Shown piece after piece: positions 26,812 to 38,517 of a DNA stretch of 64,000 nt. The stretch is from Mycolicibacterium insubricum (GTDB lineage: Bacteria; Actinomycetota; Actinomycetes; Mycobacteriales; Mycobacteriaceae): assembly GCF_010731615.1 (NCBI RefSeq), contig NZ_AP022618.1, positions 2,356,001-2,420,000 on the forward strand. The letters run 5' to 3'. Both the position numbers and the translations under genes were made by a program. Below the pieces are notes generated by a model. The model was not told where the DNA came from, did no database searches, and was given only the letters and a program-made list of their open reading frames with translations. How positions within the stretch are numbered: the first letter of the stretch is position 1; each line of letters begins with the position of its first letter.

Positions 26812-27386
26812 CCCGCGTCGGTGTGCTCGCCCTGCAGGGCGATGTCCGCGAACACCTGGCGGCCCTGACCGAGCTCGGTGTCGACGCGCAGGCGGTGCGC
26901 CGGCCCGGCGAGCTCGGCGCCGTCGACGCGCTGATCCTTCCCGGCGGGGAATCCACCGCCATCAGCAACCTGCTGCGCGCGTTCGACCTCGCCGAACCGC
27001 TGCGGGCCCGACTGTCCGACGGGATGCCCGCCTACGGATCGTGCGCCGGGATGATTCTGCTGGCCACCGAGATCCTCGATGCCGGAGCCGAGGGCCGCGC
27101 GGCGCTGCCGCTGGGTGGTATCGATATGGCGGTGCGGCGCAACGCCTTCGGCCGGCAGGTGGACTCGTTCGAGGCGGACCTGGACTTCGCCGGCCTGGAC
27201 TCTCCGGTGCACGCGGTATTCATCCGGGCACCCTGGGTGGAGCGCGTCGGACCCGGGGTGCAGGTGCTGGCGACGGCCGCCGGGCACCCCGTGGCGGTGC
27301 GCCAGGGACAGGTGCTGGCCACGTCGTTTCACCCCGAGGTCACCGGCGACCGGCGCATCCACCGGTTGTTCGTCGAGATGCTGTAG
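26808..27386 (+). CDS. pdxT: Pyridoxal 5'-phosphate synthase glutaminase subunit PdxT
   Basis: 192-aa class I glutaminase supplying ammonia to PdxS. Seen: [17 protein letters not shown], the oxyanion region [14 protein letters not shown], nucleophile Cys79 in [11 protein letters not shown], and the His175-Glu177 pair in SFHPEV. GTG start overlaps the tesB stop (GTGA). Complete catalytic triad and normal length. Confidence 0.97.
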   Translation: MTRVGVLALQGDVREHLAALTELGVDAQAVRRPGELGAVDALILPGGESTAISNLLRAFDLAEPLRARLSDGMPAYGSCAGMILLATEILDAGAEGRAALPLGGIDMAVRRNAFGRQVDSFEADLDFAGLDSPVHAVFIRAPWVERVGPGVQVLATAAGHPVAVRQGQVLATSFHPEVTGDRRIHRLFVEML

Positions 27387-27473
27387 CCGTACCCAATACG
27401 GGCGGCGGCGCGAAGGTGTCGCCCAGGAACCTCTCGGCCCGCACATAGGTGCGACCCATGTTGGTTGGCGTTA

Positions 27474-29411
27474 ATGGGACGTGTGACCACGACCCTTGAC
27501 GATCTTGCGGACGCTCCCGAACCCGCCGACGCACCGGCGGCCGCCCCGGAACCGGCCGAGGTTCCCGAATCGGGACGCTCGAACCCGCCCCGCTACGCGC
27601 TGCCGGTGCTGCTGATCGCGACGGCGGTCGCCTACCTGTGGAACATCACCGTCAACGGGATGGGCAACGACTTCTACGCCGCCGCCGCGCAGGCCGGTTC
27701 CACCAACGGGACGGCGCTGCTGTTCGGGTCGCTGGACGCGGGCAACTTCATCACCGTCGACAAGCCGCCGCTGTCGCAGTGGGTGATGGCGCTGTCCGGG
27801 CAGATCTTCGGGTTCAGCAGCGCCAGCATGCTCGTCCCGGAGGCGCTGATGGCCGTCGCCGCGGTGGCGCTGCTCTACGGCGCGGTGCGACGCATCAGCG
27901 GCGGCTGGGCCGGCCTGCTCGCCGGGACGGCGCTGGCGCTGATGCCGGTGGCGGCGCTGATGTTCCGGTTCAACAACCCCGACGCCGTGATGGTGCTGCT
28001 GATGACGGCCGCGGCTTACGCCACCGTGCGCGCCCTGGAGCGCAACGGCGCCCGCTGGATGGCGCTGGCCGGCGTCGCATTGGGGTTCGCCTTCCTGGCC
28101 AAGATGCTGGAAGGCCTGATGGTGGGCCCGGCGATCGCACTGGCCTACCTGGTGGCCGCCCCGGTTACCCTGCGCCGCCGGTTCTGGCACATGGCCGGGT
28201 CACTGGCCGCGTTCCTGGTGTCCTCGGGCTGGTACGTGCTGCTCACCCTGGTGTGGCCGGCCTCGTCGCGGCCCTATCTGGCCGGCTCCACCGACGACAA
28301 CTTCATGAACCTGGTGCTCGGCTACAACGGGTTCGGCCGGGTGCTCGGCCACAACCACCACGGCGGCCCGGGGGGAGCCGGACCATCGGGCGGCCACGGC
28401 AGCGGACACGGTTTCGGCGGCTTCGGCAACCAGACGCAGGGCCTGCCGCGGCTGTTCACCGGCGAGTTCGGCTTCGAGATCGGCTGGCTGGTCCCGGCGG
28501 CGCTGCTGGCCGTGGTGCTGGTGCTGGTGTCCCGCGGCCGGGCGCCGCGCACCGACGCGGTGCGAGCCGGCACCCTGCTGTTCGGCGGTTGGCTGCTGGT
28601 CGACGGCCTGGTGCTCAGCTTCATGAAGACCAACGTGCACCCCTACTACTGCCTGTCGCTGGCGCCCGCGGTGGCCGGGATGTTCGCCATCGGCATCGCC
28701 GAAATGTGGCACCGCCGTACCGATAGGTTCGGCCGCTGCGGCCTGGCCGCGCTACTGCTGACCACCGGCGTGTGGGCCTGGTGGATCCTGGGCCGCAACG
28801 GCGCCTGGCTGCCGTCGCTGCGTTGGGTGATCCTGGCGGCATCGGTCGCCAGCGTGATCGTGCTGCTGGCGGCGCTGGCCGGCGGCCGCCGGGCGGTCGT
28901 GGCGCTGGTGGTGGCGCTGGCCGTCGCGCTGGCCGGGACTACCGCCTACACCGTCGCCACCTTCGGGCAGCCGCACACCGGCGGCGGGCCGTCGGTCGGG
29001 CCGCGCGACCCCGACGACGGCGGCGGCCACGACGGCTGGGGTGCCGACGTGGACAGTCCGGAGCTCGACGCCCTGCTGTCGGCGGCCGGCACCAAGTGGT
29101 CGGCGGCGATCAACCGCTCCGCCCCGGCCGCCACGCTGGAGCTGGCCACCGGCACCTCGGTGATGGCCATCGGTGGCTTTATCGGCACCGACCCGGTGCC
29201 CACCCTGGAACGGTTCCGGCAGTACGTGGCCGATGGGCAGATCGGGTACTACATCCTGCCCAAACCCAAGGACGGCGACGACAAGAACTCCCACGGCGGC
29301 TTCGGCCAGGGATCACACACCGACATCTCGGACTGGGTGAAGGCCACCTTCACCTCGAAGACGATCGGCAGCAACGACGTCTACGACCTGCGCTCGCCGC
29401 TGAAGAGGTGA
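27474..29411 (+). CDS. GT39/ArnT-like membrane glycosyltransferase
   Basis: About 645 aa, GT-C fold, probable lipid-phosphate-sugar-dependent glycosyltransferase of the PMT_2 group. Seen: first extracytoplasmic loop with the family signature FITVDKPPLSQWVMALSGQI, some ten to twelve membrane segments, RFNNPDAVMVLLM, a loop unusually rich in Gly and His (about 28350-28440), TNVHPYYCLSLAPAVAG, and a C-terminal extracytoplasmic domain beginning near residue 500. The start is uncertain: ATG 27474 or GTG 27483 (VTTTLDDLADAPEP), which has GGGA 5 bp upstream. Acceptor is unknown; related mycobacterial proteins are thought to modify envelope glycans or proteins. The stop is one base from the convergent gene. 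Confidence 0.85.
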   Translation: MGRVTTTLDDLADAPEPADAPAAAPEPAEVPESGRSNPPRYALPVLLIATAVAYLWNITVNGMGNDFYAAAAQAGSTNGTALLFGSLDAGNFITVDKPPLSQWVMALSGQIFGFSSASMLVPEALMAVAAVALLYGAVRRISGGWAGLLAGTALALMPVAALMFRFNNPDAVMVLLMTAAAYATVRALERNGARWMALAGVALGFAFLAKMLEGLMVGPAIALAYLVAAPVTLRRRFWHMAGSLAAFLVSSGWYVLLTLVWPASSRPYLAGSTDDNFMNLVLGYNGFGRVLGHNHHGGPGGAGPSGGHGSGHGFGGFGNQTQGLPRLFTGEFGFEIGWLVPAALLAVVLVLVSRGRAPRTDAVRAGTLLFGGWLLVDGLVLSFMKTNVHPYYCLSLAPAVAGMFAIGIAEMWHRRTDRFGRCGLAALLLTTGVWAWWILGRNGAWLPSLRWVILAASVASVIVLLAALAGGRRAVVALVVALAVALAGTTAYTVATFGQPHTGGGPSVGPRDPDDGGGHDGWGADVDSPELDALLSAAGTKWSAAINRSAPAATLELATGTSVMAIGGFIGTDPVPTLERFRQYVADGQIGYYILPKPKDGDDKNSHGGFGQGSHTDISDWVKATFTSKTIGSNDVYDLRSPLKR

Positions 29412-29412
29412 C

Positions 29413-29790
29413 TCAGTAGTTCTCGAACGCACCCAGTGAGCGCCAGCTGGGCCAGGTGGTCTCCCAGATCCGGTGGATCAGGCCGTCGCGGTAGGCCGCG
29501 ATCAGCACCACCTCGATGCGGGTCGGTTCCTCACCCGGGCGGGCGGTGGTGATCCACAGGCGTCCGGCGACCCGGTCCGGCGCCTCCACCCACGCCTCGT
29601 CGTCGTATTCGATCGCGTAGCTGATCTCGGTGGCGTAGACGCCGTCGTGGCTGGCCGCGAATTCGGCGAAGTCCTGGCGCAGTCCGTCGGAGTACATGAC
29701 GAAATCCGGGTGGTAGTAGCGTCTGGCGGCTCCGGCGTCCTTGCGGACGACCATCTTCTCGAACATCTCCTTGAACAACGCAATGCTCAC
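29413..29790 (-). CDS. NTF2/SnoaL-like fold protein
   Basis: 125 aa cone-shaped alpha+beta barrel by pattern: helix [32 protein letters not shown], then strands ending in [19 protein letters not shown]. Such proteins serve as isomerases, hydrolases or ligand carriers; the Tyr/His/Asp cluster [12 protein letters not shown] could line a pocket. GTG start at 29790 with S-I-A-L-F following. It is a single gene between the convergent glycosyltransferase and the divergent YebC regulator. Substrate unknown. Confidence 0.75.
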   Translation of the reverse strand: MSIALFKEMFEKMVVRKDAGAARRYYHPDFVMYSDGLRQDFAEFAASHDGVYATEISYAIEYDDEAWVEAPDRVAGRLWITTARPGEEPTRIEVVLIAAYRDGLIHRIWETTWPSWRSLGAFENY

Positions 29791-29885
29791 CGGTTCATCA
29801 TGCTCCGGTGCCCGTTTCCGCGGGGGACCTGCCCGAACGTAGACTGGTCAACCGAAAGCGTCATCGGAAAGAGGGCAGAACCTGC

Positions 29886-30641
29886 ATGAGCGGGCATTCC
29901 AAGTGGGCCACCACCAAGCACAAGAAGGCCGTCATCGATGCCAAGCGCGGCAAGATGTTCGCCAAACTGATCAAGAACATCGAGGTGGCCGCCCGAACCG
30001 GTGGCGGTGACCCCGCCGGCAACCCGACGCTCTACGACGCCATCCAGAAGGCCAAGAAGTCCTCGGTGCCCAACGACAACATCGAGCGGGCCCGCAAGCG
30101 CGGCGGTGGCGAGGAAGCCGGCGGCGCCGACTGGCAGACCATCACCTACGAGGGCTACGGCCCCAACGGGGTCGCGGTGCTCATCGAGTGCCTGACCGAC
30201 AATCGCAACCGCGCCGCCGGCGAGGTGCGGGTGGCGATGACCCGCAACGGCGGCAACATGGCCGACCCGGGATCGGTGGCCTACCTGTTCACCCGCAAGG
30301 GCGTGGTGACGTGCGAGAAGAACGACCTCTCCGAGGACGACGTGCTGATGGCCGTGCTGGATGCCGGTGCTGAAGAGGTCAACGACCTCGGTGACGTGTT
30401 CGAGGTGATCTCCGAACCCACCGACCTGGTCGCCGTGCGCACCGCGCTGCAGGACGCCGGCATCGACTACGACTCCGCGGAGGCCAGCTTCCTGCCGTCG
30501 GTGACCGTGCAGGCCGACCTGGAGACCGCCCGCAAGGTGCTCAAACTGGTCGACGCGCTGGAGGACAGCGACGACGTGCAGGACGTCTACACCAATATCG
30601 ACATCCCCGACGATGTCGCCGCGGCGCTGGACGAGGAGTAA
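29886..30641 (+). CDS. YebC/PmpR-family transcription/translation factor
   Basis: 251 aa, usual length. Seen: the diagnostic start [32 protein letters not shown], the [12 protein letters not shown] motif and [20 protein letters not shown]. Family members act as DNA-binding regulators and recently as translation factors that relieve polyproline stalling. It sits immediately before ruvCAB, the gene order seen widely in bacteria. An AAAGAGG-like ribosome binding site supports ATG 29886. Confidence 0.95.
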   Translation: MSGHSKWATTKHKKAVIDAKRGKMFAKLIKNIEVAARTGGGDPAGNPTLYDAIQKAKKSSVPNDNIERARKRGGGEEAGGADWQTITYEGYGPNGVAVLIECLTDNRNRAAGEVRVAMTRNGGNMADPGSVAYLFTRKGVVTCEKNDLSEDDVLMAVLDAGAEEVNDLGDVFEVISEPTDLVAVRTALQDAGIDYDSAEASFLPSVTVQADLETARKVLKLVDALEDSDDVQDVYTNIDIPDDVAAALDEE

Positions 30642-30694
30642 CCGTCCCGCGGGCGTGTCCCTGACCGGGTGTGTCGGCGCCGCCCGCTAAGCTC

Positions 30695-30710
30695 TCGAAT
30701 AGATGTTCTA
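30695..30710 (+). promoter_or_regulatory. LexA (SOS) box upstream of ruvC
   Basis: TCGAATAGATGTTCTA matches the mycobacterial SOS consensus TCGAAC-N4-GTTCGA at ten of the twelve fixed positions. It lies 17 bp before the ruvC GTG. ruvCAB is a known LexA regulon member in mycobacteria, so DNA-damage induction is expected. Confidence 0.85.
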
Positions 30711-30726
30711 GAGCTGGGAGTGCAGC

Positions 30727-31290
30727 GTGCGGGTGATGGGTGTCGACCCCGGGTTGACCCGGTGCGGGCTGAGCGTGATCGAGGGCGGATCGGGCCGCCA
30801 GGTCACCGCCCTGGATGTCGACGTGGTCCGCACACCCTCCGACGCGCCGCTGCAGACCCGCCTGCTGCGGATCAGCGACACCGTCGAGCACTGGATGGAC
30901 ACCCACCGCCCCGACGTCATCGCCATCGAGCGGGTGTTCGCCAACCAGAACGCCAACACCGCCATGGGTACCGCGCAGGCCGGCGGCGTGATCGCGCTGG
31001 CCGCCGCCCGGCGCGGCATCGACGTGCACTTCCACACCCCCAGTGAGGTCAAGGCCGCGGTCACCGGCAACGGTCGCGCGGACAAGGCTCAGGTCACCAC
31101 GATGATCACAAAAATCCTTGCGCTGCAACAGAAACCGACCCCCGCCGATGCGGCCGACGCGCTGGCCCTGGCCATCTGCCACTGCTGGCGGGCGCCGATG
31201 ATCGCCCGGATGGCCGAAGCCGAAGCCGAGGCCAAGGCGGCCCAGGCCAAGCGCACCTACACCGCACGGCTGAAGGCGGCTCGGGCATGA
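30727..31290 (+). CDS. ruvC: Holliday junction resolvase RuvC
   Basis: 187 aa. RNase H-fold endonuclease that resolves Holliday junctions in the RuvABC complex. Seen: acidic active-site residues Asp7 ([12 protein letters not shown]), Glu68 (VIAIERVF), Asp141 and Asp144 ([12 protein letters not shown]), and [15 protein letters not shown]. The C-terminal 25 residues form a basic, Ala-rich tail beyond the standard fold ([16 protein letters not shown]), seen in other mycobacterial forms. GTG start; a LexA box precedes it. The stop overlaps the ruvA ATG by four bases. Confidence 0.97.
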   Translation: MRVMGVDPGLTRCGLSVIEGGSGRQVTALDVDVVRTPSDAPLQTRLLRISDTVEHWMDTHRPDVIAIERVFANQNANTAMGTAQAGGVIALAAARRGIDVHFHTPSEVKAAVTGNGRADKAQVTTMITKILALQQKPTPADAADALALAICHCWRAPMIARMAEAEAEAKAAQAKRTYTARLKAARA

Positions 31291-31880
31291 TCGCCTCGGT
31301 GCGCGGCGAAATCATCGACATCGCGCTGGACCACGCCATCGTCGAGGCCGCCGGTGTGGGCTACAAGGTGATGGCCACCCCGTCCACGCTGGCCACCCTG
31401 CGCCGCGGCGAGCAGGCCCGGATGGTCACCGCGATGATCGTCCGTGAGGATTCCCAGACCCTCTACGGTTTCGCCGACGCTGAAGCGCGCGACCTCTTCT
31501 CCACCCTGCTGTCGGTCTCCGGCGTGGGGCCCAAGATCGCCCTGGCCACCCTCGCGGTCTACGACGTGCCCACCCTGCGCCGGGCGCTGGCCGACGGCGA
31601 CGTCACCGCCCTGACCCGGGTGCCCGGCATCGGCAAGCGCGGCGCCGAACGCCTGATCCTGGAGCTCAAGGACAAGATCGGCGCGGCCCCCGTCGCGGCC
31701 GGAGCCGGCCCCAGCGGCCCGGTCGGCGTGCGCGGGCCCGTCGTCGAGGCGCTCACCGGCCTCGGTTTCCCCGCCAAGCAGGCCGAGGAGGCCTGCGAGA
31801 AGGTGCTCGCCGAGACCCCCGACGCGACCACTTCGCTGGCCCTGCGCTCCGCGCTGAACCTGCTGGGCAAGAACCGGTGA
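31287..31880 (+). CDS. ruvA: Holliday junction branch-migration protein RuvA
   Basis: 197 aa. Binds four-way junctions and recruits RuvB. Seen: N-terminal OB fold ([20 protein letters not shown]), two helix-hairpin-helix motifs ([16 protein letters not shown] and [20 protein letters not shown]), an Ala/Gly/Pro linker and the C-terminal RuvB-binding domain. ATGA overlap with ruvC; 7 bp to ruvB. Confidence 0.97.
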   Translation: MIASVRGEIIDIALDHAIVEAAGVGYKVMATPSTLATLRRGEQARMVTAMIVREDSQTLYGFADAEARDLFSTLLSVSGVGPKIALATLAVYDVPTLRRALADGDVTALTRVPGIGKRGAERLILELKDKIGAAPVAAGAGPSGPVGVRGPVVEALTGLGFPAKQAEEACEKVLAETPDATTSLALRSALNLLGKNR

Positions 31881-31887
31881 GCATCGC

Positions 31888-32955
31888 GTGAGCCGCTTTG
31901 AATCCGAGGACCCCGACGAGTCCGTCGAGCGCGACGTCTCCCCGGCGCTGACCGTGGGGGAGGGCGACATCGACGCCGGCCTGCGGCCCCGGTCGCTCGC
32001 CGAGTTCATCGGCCAGCCCCGGGTCCGCGAGCAGCTGCAGCTGGTCCTGGAAGGCGCGAAGAACCGCGGCGGCACCCCGGACCACATCCTGCTGTCCGGC
32101 CCACCCGGGCTGGGCAAGACGAGCCTGGCGATGATCATCGCCGCCGAACTGGGCACCTCGCTGCGGGTCACCTCCGGTCCCGCCCTGGAGCGCGCCGGTG
32201 ACCTGGCCGCGATGCTGTCCAACCTGGTCGAGGGCGACGTGCTGTTCATCGACGAGATCCACCGCATCGCCCGGCCCGCCGAGGAGATGCTGTACCTGGC
32301 GATGGAGGACTTCCGGGTCGACGTCGTCGTCGGCAAGGGACCCGGGGCGACGTCGATACCGCTGGAGGTCGCCCCGTTCACCCTGGTCGGCGCCACCACC
32401 CGATCCGGTGCGCTGACCGGGCCGCTGCGGGACCGGTTCGGCTTCACCGCGCACATGGACTTCTACGAACCCGCCGAACTGGAACGGGTGCTGGCCCGCT
32501 CGGCCGGCATCCTGGGCATCGAACTCGGTGCTGAGGCCGGCGCCGAGGTGGCCCGCCGGTCTCGCGGCACCCCGCGGATCGCCAACCGGCTGCTGCGCCG
32601 GGTCCGCGACTACGCCGAGGTGCGCGCCGACGGGGTGATCACCCGTGACGTCGCCAAGGCTGCGCTGGCTGTCTACGACGTCGACGAACTGGGGCTGGAC
32701 CGCCTGGACCGCGCCGTGCTGACGGCGCTGACCCGCAGCTTCGGCGGCGGTCCGGTGGGGGTGTCGACGCTGGCGGTCGCCGTCGGCGAGGAGTCCTCCA
32801 CCGTGGAGGAGGTCTGTGAACCGTTCCTGGTCCGCGCCGGGATGATCGCCCGCACCCCGCGCGGCCGGGTGGCCACCGCGCTGGCCTGGACCCACCTGGG
32901 ACTTGCCCCACCGCCACACGCGGCCGGGTTTTCTCAGGCAGGATTGTTCGAGTGA
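31888..32955 (+). CDS. ruvB: Holliday junction helicase RuvB
   Basis: 355-aa AAA+ motor for branch migration. Seen: Walker [14 protein letters not shown], Walker [10 protein letters not shown], sensor 1 [13 protein letters not shown], arginine-finger region [12 protein letters not shown], sensor 2 [16 protein letters not shown], and a winged-helix C-terminus. GTG start at 31888. The stop overlaps the start of the DUF1304 gene (GTGA). Confidence 0.98.
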   Translation: MSRFESEDPDESVERDVSPALTVGEGDIDAGLRPRSLAEFIGQPRVREQLQLVLEGAKNRGGTPDHILLSGPPGLGKTSLAMIIAAELGTSLRVTSGPALERAGDLAAMLSNLVEGDVLFIDEIHRIARPAEEMLYLAMEDFRVDVVVGKGPGATSIPLEVAPFTLVGATTRSGALTGPLRDRFGFTAHMDFYEPAELERVLARSAGILGIELGAEAGAEVARRSRGTPRIANRLLRRVRDYAEVRADGVITRDVAKAALAVYDVDELGLDRLDRAVLTALTRSFGGGPVGVSTLAVAVGEESSTVEEVCEPFLVRAGMIARTPRGRVATALAWTHLGLAPPPHAAGFSQAGLFE

Positions 32956-33338
32956 TCACCGCGGGTCTGATTCTCGCGGCGCTGGCCGCGCTGCTGCACG
33001 TCTACATCTTCGTCATGGAGTCGCTGACCTGGACCTCGCCGCGCACCCGCGCGACGTTCGGGACCACGGCCGACGAGGCGCAGACCACCAAGGCGCTGGC
33101 CTTCAACCAGGGCTTCTACAACCTGTTCCTGGCCATCGTCGCGACGGTCGGGATCGTCGCTGTTGCGTCGGGGCACACGGCCGTCGGTGCGGCGCTGGTG
33201 TTCGCCGGGATCGGTTCGATGGCCGCCGCGGCGCTGGTGTTGCTGCTGTCCTCGCCGGAGCGTGCCCGCGCGGCGATCACCCAGGGCACGCTGCCGGTTC
33301 TCGGTATCGCGGCGCTGCTCATCGGGCTGCTCCGATGA
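32952..33338 (+). CDS. DUF1304 membrane protein
   Basis: 128 aa with four membrane helices, the DUF1304 layout. Seen: first helix [20 protein letters not shown] with the conserved His and the following WTSP, the [11 protein letters not shown] signature, and two further helices. Function unknown. GTG start overlaps the ruvB stop, and the stop overlaps the ATG of the transglycosylase, so it is translationally linked to ruvCAB, although a functional link to recombination is not evident. Confidence 0.88.
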   Translation: MITAGLILAALAALLHVYIFVMESLTWTSPRTRATFGTTADEAQTTKALAFNQGFYNLFLAIVATVGIVAVASGHTAVGAALVFAGIGSMAAAALVLLLSSPERARAAITQGTLPVLGIAALLIGLLR

Positions 33339-34270
33339 CCTCGGTCCGCCGACGTGCACCGCTGGTGTTCGCGGCGGCGGTGGCGGGTCTGGTCGGCTGC
33401 ACCGGGCCGACGGCGGCCGCCCCCGCCACCGAGATCGCCGCGGCGCCCGCGCCGGCAGCCCCCGTCCCGGCCGCGCCCGCCGTGCCGGTCCCGGTGGGGA
33501 TTCAGCCGACGCTGGCGTCGGATCCTGCGCAACTGGCCGACGATCTGGTCGCCGACGAGCGGGCCGTGCGCGACCCGTCGACCCCGGGTCCGGATCGGGT
33601 GGTCGCCGCCCGGCGCCAGCAGGCCGCCTACCGCGCCATCGTCGCGCACCCGGACTGGGACGCGGTGATCCGCCCGCGGATACCCGCGGAACTGTCCGAG
33701 GCGTACGGCCGCAATCTGAACGCCGCGCAGCAGCTCGTCGCACTGGCCTCGGTGCGAGACACCCTGCCGGCCTGGATTATTCGCCAACCGGCACCCGCCG
33801 AGGAACTACTGGGCTACTACCGCGAGGCGGAGGCGGCCAGCGGTGTCGGCTGGAACTACCTGGCCGCGGTGAACCTGGTGGAGACCCGCTTCGGCCGGGT
33901 CAACGGCGCCAGCACCGCCGGAGCGCAGGGACCCATGCAGTTCCTGCCCTCGACGTTCGCCGCCTACGGCAACGGCGGCGACATCCACGCTCCGCGCGAC
34001 GCTATCCTGGCCGCCGGGCGCTACCTGGCCGCCAACGGTTTTGTCGGTGACCCCGACCACGCGCTCTACCGGTACAACCACTCCGATCACTACGTGCGCG
34101 CCATCGGCGACTACGCGGCGGTGCTGGCCGCCGACCCGGCCGCCTTCGCCGGCTACTACGAGTGGGAGGTCTACTGCAAGACCACCGCCGGTGACGTGCT
34201 GCTGCCGGTCGGCTACGCGGAAACCGCACCGGTTTCGGCCGCCGAATACGTTGCCGCCCATCCGCAGTAG
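33335..34270 (+). CDS. Lytic transglycosylase lipoprotein (SLT domain)
   Basis: 311 aa. Seen: signal peptide with lipobox LVGC (Cys22), an Ala/Pro-rich spacer (about 27-57), a helical region, then a transglycosylase core with catalytic Glu183 (NLVETRFGRVNG) followed by STAGAQGPMQFLPSTFAAYG and the YRYNHSDHYVRAI segment. It would cleave the MurNAc-GlcNAc bond of peptidoglycan with anhydro-muramyl product, at the outer face of the membrane. ATG overlaps the DUF1304 stop. Relation to the SOS-linked ruv genes is probably only positional. Confidence 0.9.
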   Translation: MTSVRRRAPLVFAAAVAGLVGCTGPTAAAPATEIAAAPAPAAPVPAAPAVPVPVGIQPTLASDPAQLADDLVADERAVRDPSTPGPDRVVAARRQQAAYRAIVAHPDWDAVIRPRIPAELSEAYGRNLNAAQQLVALASVRDTLPAWIIRQPAPAEELLGYYREAEAASGVGWNYLAAVNLVETRFGRVNGASTAGAQGPMQFLPSTFAAYGNGGDIHAPRDAILAAGRYLAANGFVGDPDHALYRYNHSDHYVRAIGDYAAVLAADPAAFAGYYEWEVYCKTTAGDVLLPVGYAETAPVSAAEYVAAHPQ

Positions 34271-34276
34271 CCGCTG

Positions 34277-37798
<3,522 letters not shown>

Positions 37799-37815
37799 GG
37801 CAAATCCTTGTGTGC

Positions 37816-37877
37816 ATTAACGGTTAATCCGGGCGGCGAACGATGCCGACCGGCATTTACTACGTTAGCGAAACTAA
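37816..37877 (-). promoter_or_regulatory. Palindrome cluster in the carboxylic acid reductase promoter
   Basis: Three inverted repeats lie within 80 bp of the car start: ATTAAC-G-GTTAAT at 37816-37828, ATGCCG-AC-CGGCAT at 37843-37856, and TTAG-N5-CTAA at 37865-37877. The stretch is AT-richer than its surroundings, as expected of a promoter. The first overlaps the leader 18-30 bp before the ATG. Repressor binding (TetR-type or similar) is inferred; no regulator gene is adjacent. Confidence 0.6.
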
Positions 37878-38013
37878 ATTAAATGTGCACGCGGGGACGC
37901 TGTCAGTTTCCTGTGTATATCGGTACGCCCGGCCGGGCGTACCGGGGTGTGGAACGCCCGCGCGGAGGTGGGCGGGCGCTCGTCGTCCTGCGTAGATGGC
38001 AGACTGGACGGCT

Positions 38014-38337
38014 ATGGAGTCAATTGGTGTTTTTCTGCCGCTGATCGTCGTGATGGGCGCGTTCATGTTTTTCGCTTCCCGGCGGCAACGCAAGGCCATG
38101 CAGGCCACCATCGACCTGCACGAGTCGCTGCGGGTAGGGGACCGGGTGCACACCACCGCGGGCCTGCAGGCCACCATCGTGGGAATCGCCGACGACACCG
38201 TTGATCTGGAGATCGCCCCCGGCGTGGTGACCACCTGGATGAAGCTGGCCATCCGGGACAAGATCACCCCCGAGGACCTGAACGAGGATGCGGACACGCC
38301 GCGCGAGATCAGCGAGAGCGACGCCATCCCCGATTGA
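38014..38337 (+). CDS. yajC: Preprotein translocase subunit YajC
   Basis: 107 aa. Seen: one N-terminal membrane helix (IGVFLPLIVVMGAFMFFASR), the basic RRQRKAMQ patch, the conserved LRVGDRVHTTAGLQATIVGI, DDTVDLEIAPG and the acidic tail. It accompanies SecDF in the holotranslocon. ATG 38014 gives the normal N-terminus; an in-frame ATG at 37996 would add six residues. It leads yajC-secD-secF with a 180-bp leader before secD. Confidence 0.95.
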   Translation: MESIGVFLPLIVVMGAFMFFASRRQRKAMQATIDLHESLRVGDRVHTTAGLQATIVGIADDTVDLEIAPGVVTTWMKLAIRDKITPEDLNEDADTPREISESDAIPD

Positions 38338-38355
38338 TCCAGCGGGACACCCCCG

Positions 38356-38456
38356 GGCCGCCGCCTCCGGCACGTACCCTGATCGGTGCCCTCGGCACGT
38401 ACTTTGATCGGTGCGCCGCGGCACCCGTCCTGACCGGTGCCCTCGGCACGTAACCT
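38356..38456 (+). repeat. Degenerate 25-bp tandem repeats in the secD leader
   Basis: Four units of 25-26 bp (38356-38380 degenerate, 38381-38405, 38406-38431, 38432-38456). The core of two units is GATCGGTGCCCTCGGCACGT or one substitution from it, and each can form a small hairpin (GTGCC-CTC-GGCAC, or GGTGC-GCCGCG-GCACC). They sit between the yajC stop and the secD ribosome binding site. Role unknown; may be a structured leader or a variable spacer. Confidence 0.8.
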
Positions 38457-38517
38457 ATCTGCGTGACCGATCCGCGTTCGACGCGGTCGCGGCTGAATTT
38501 CTGAGGAGACACGACAC

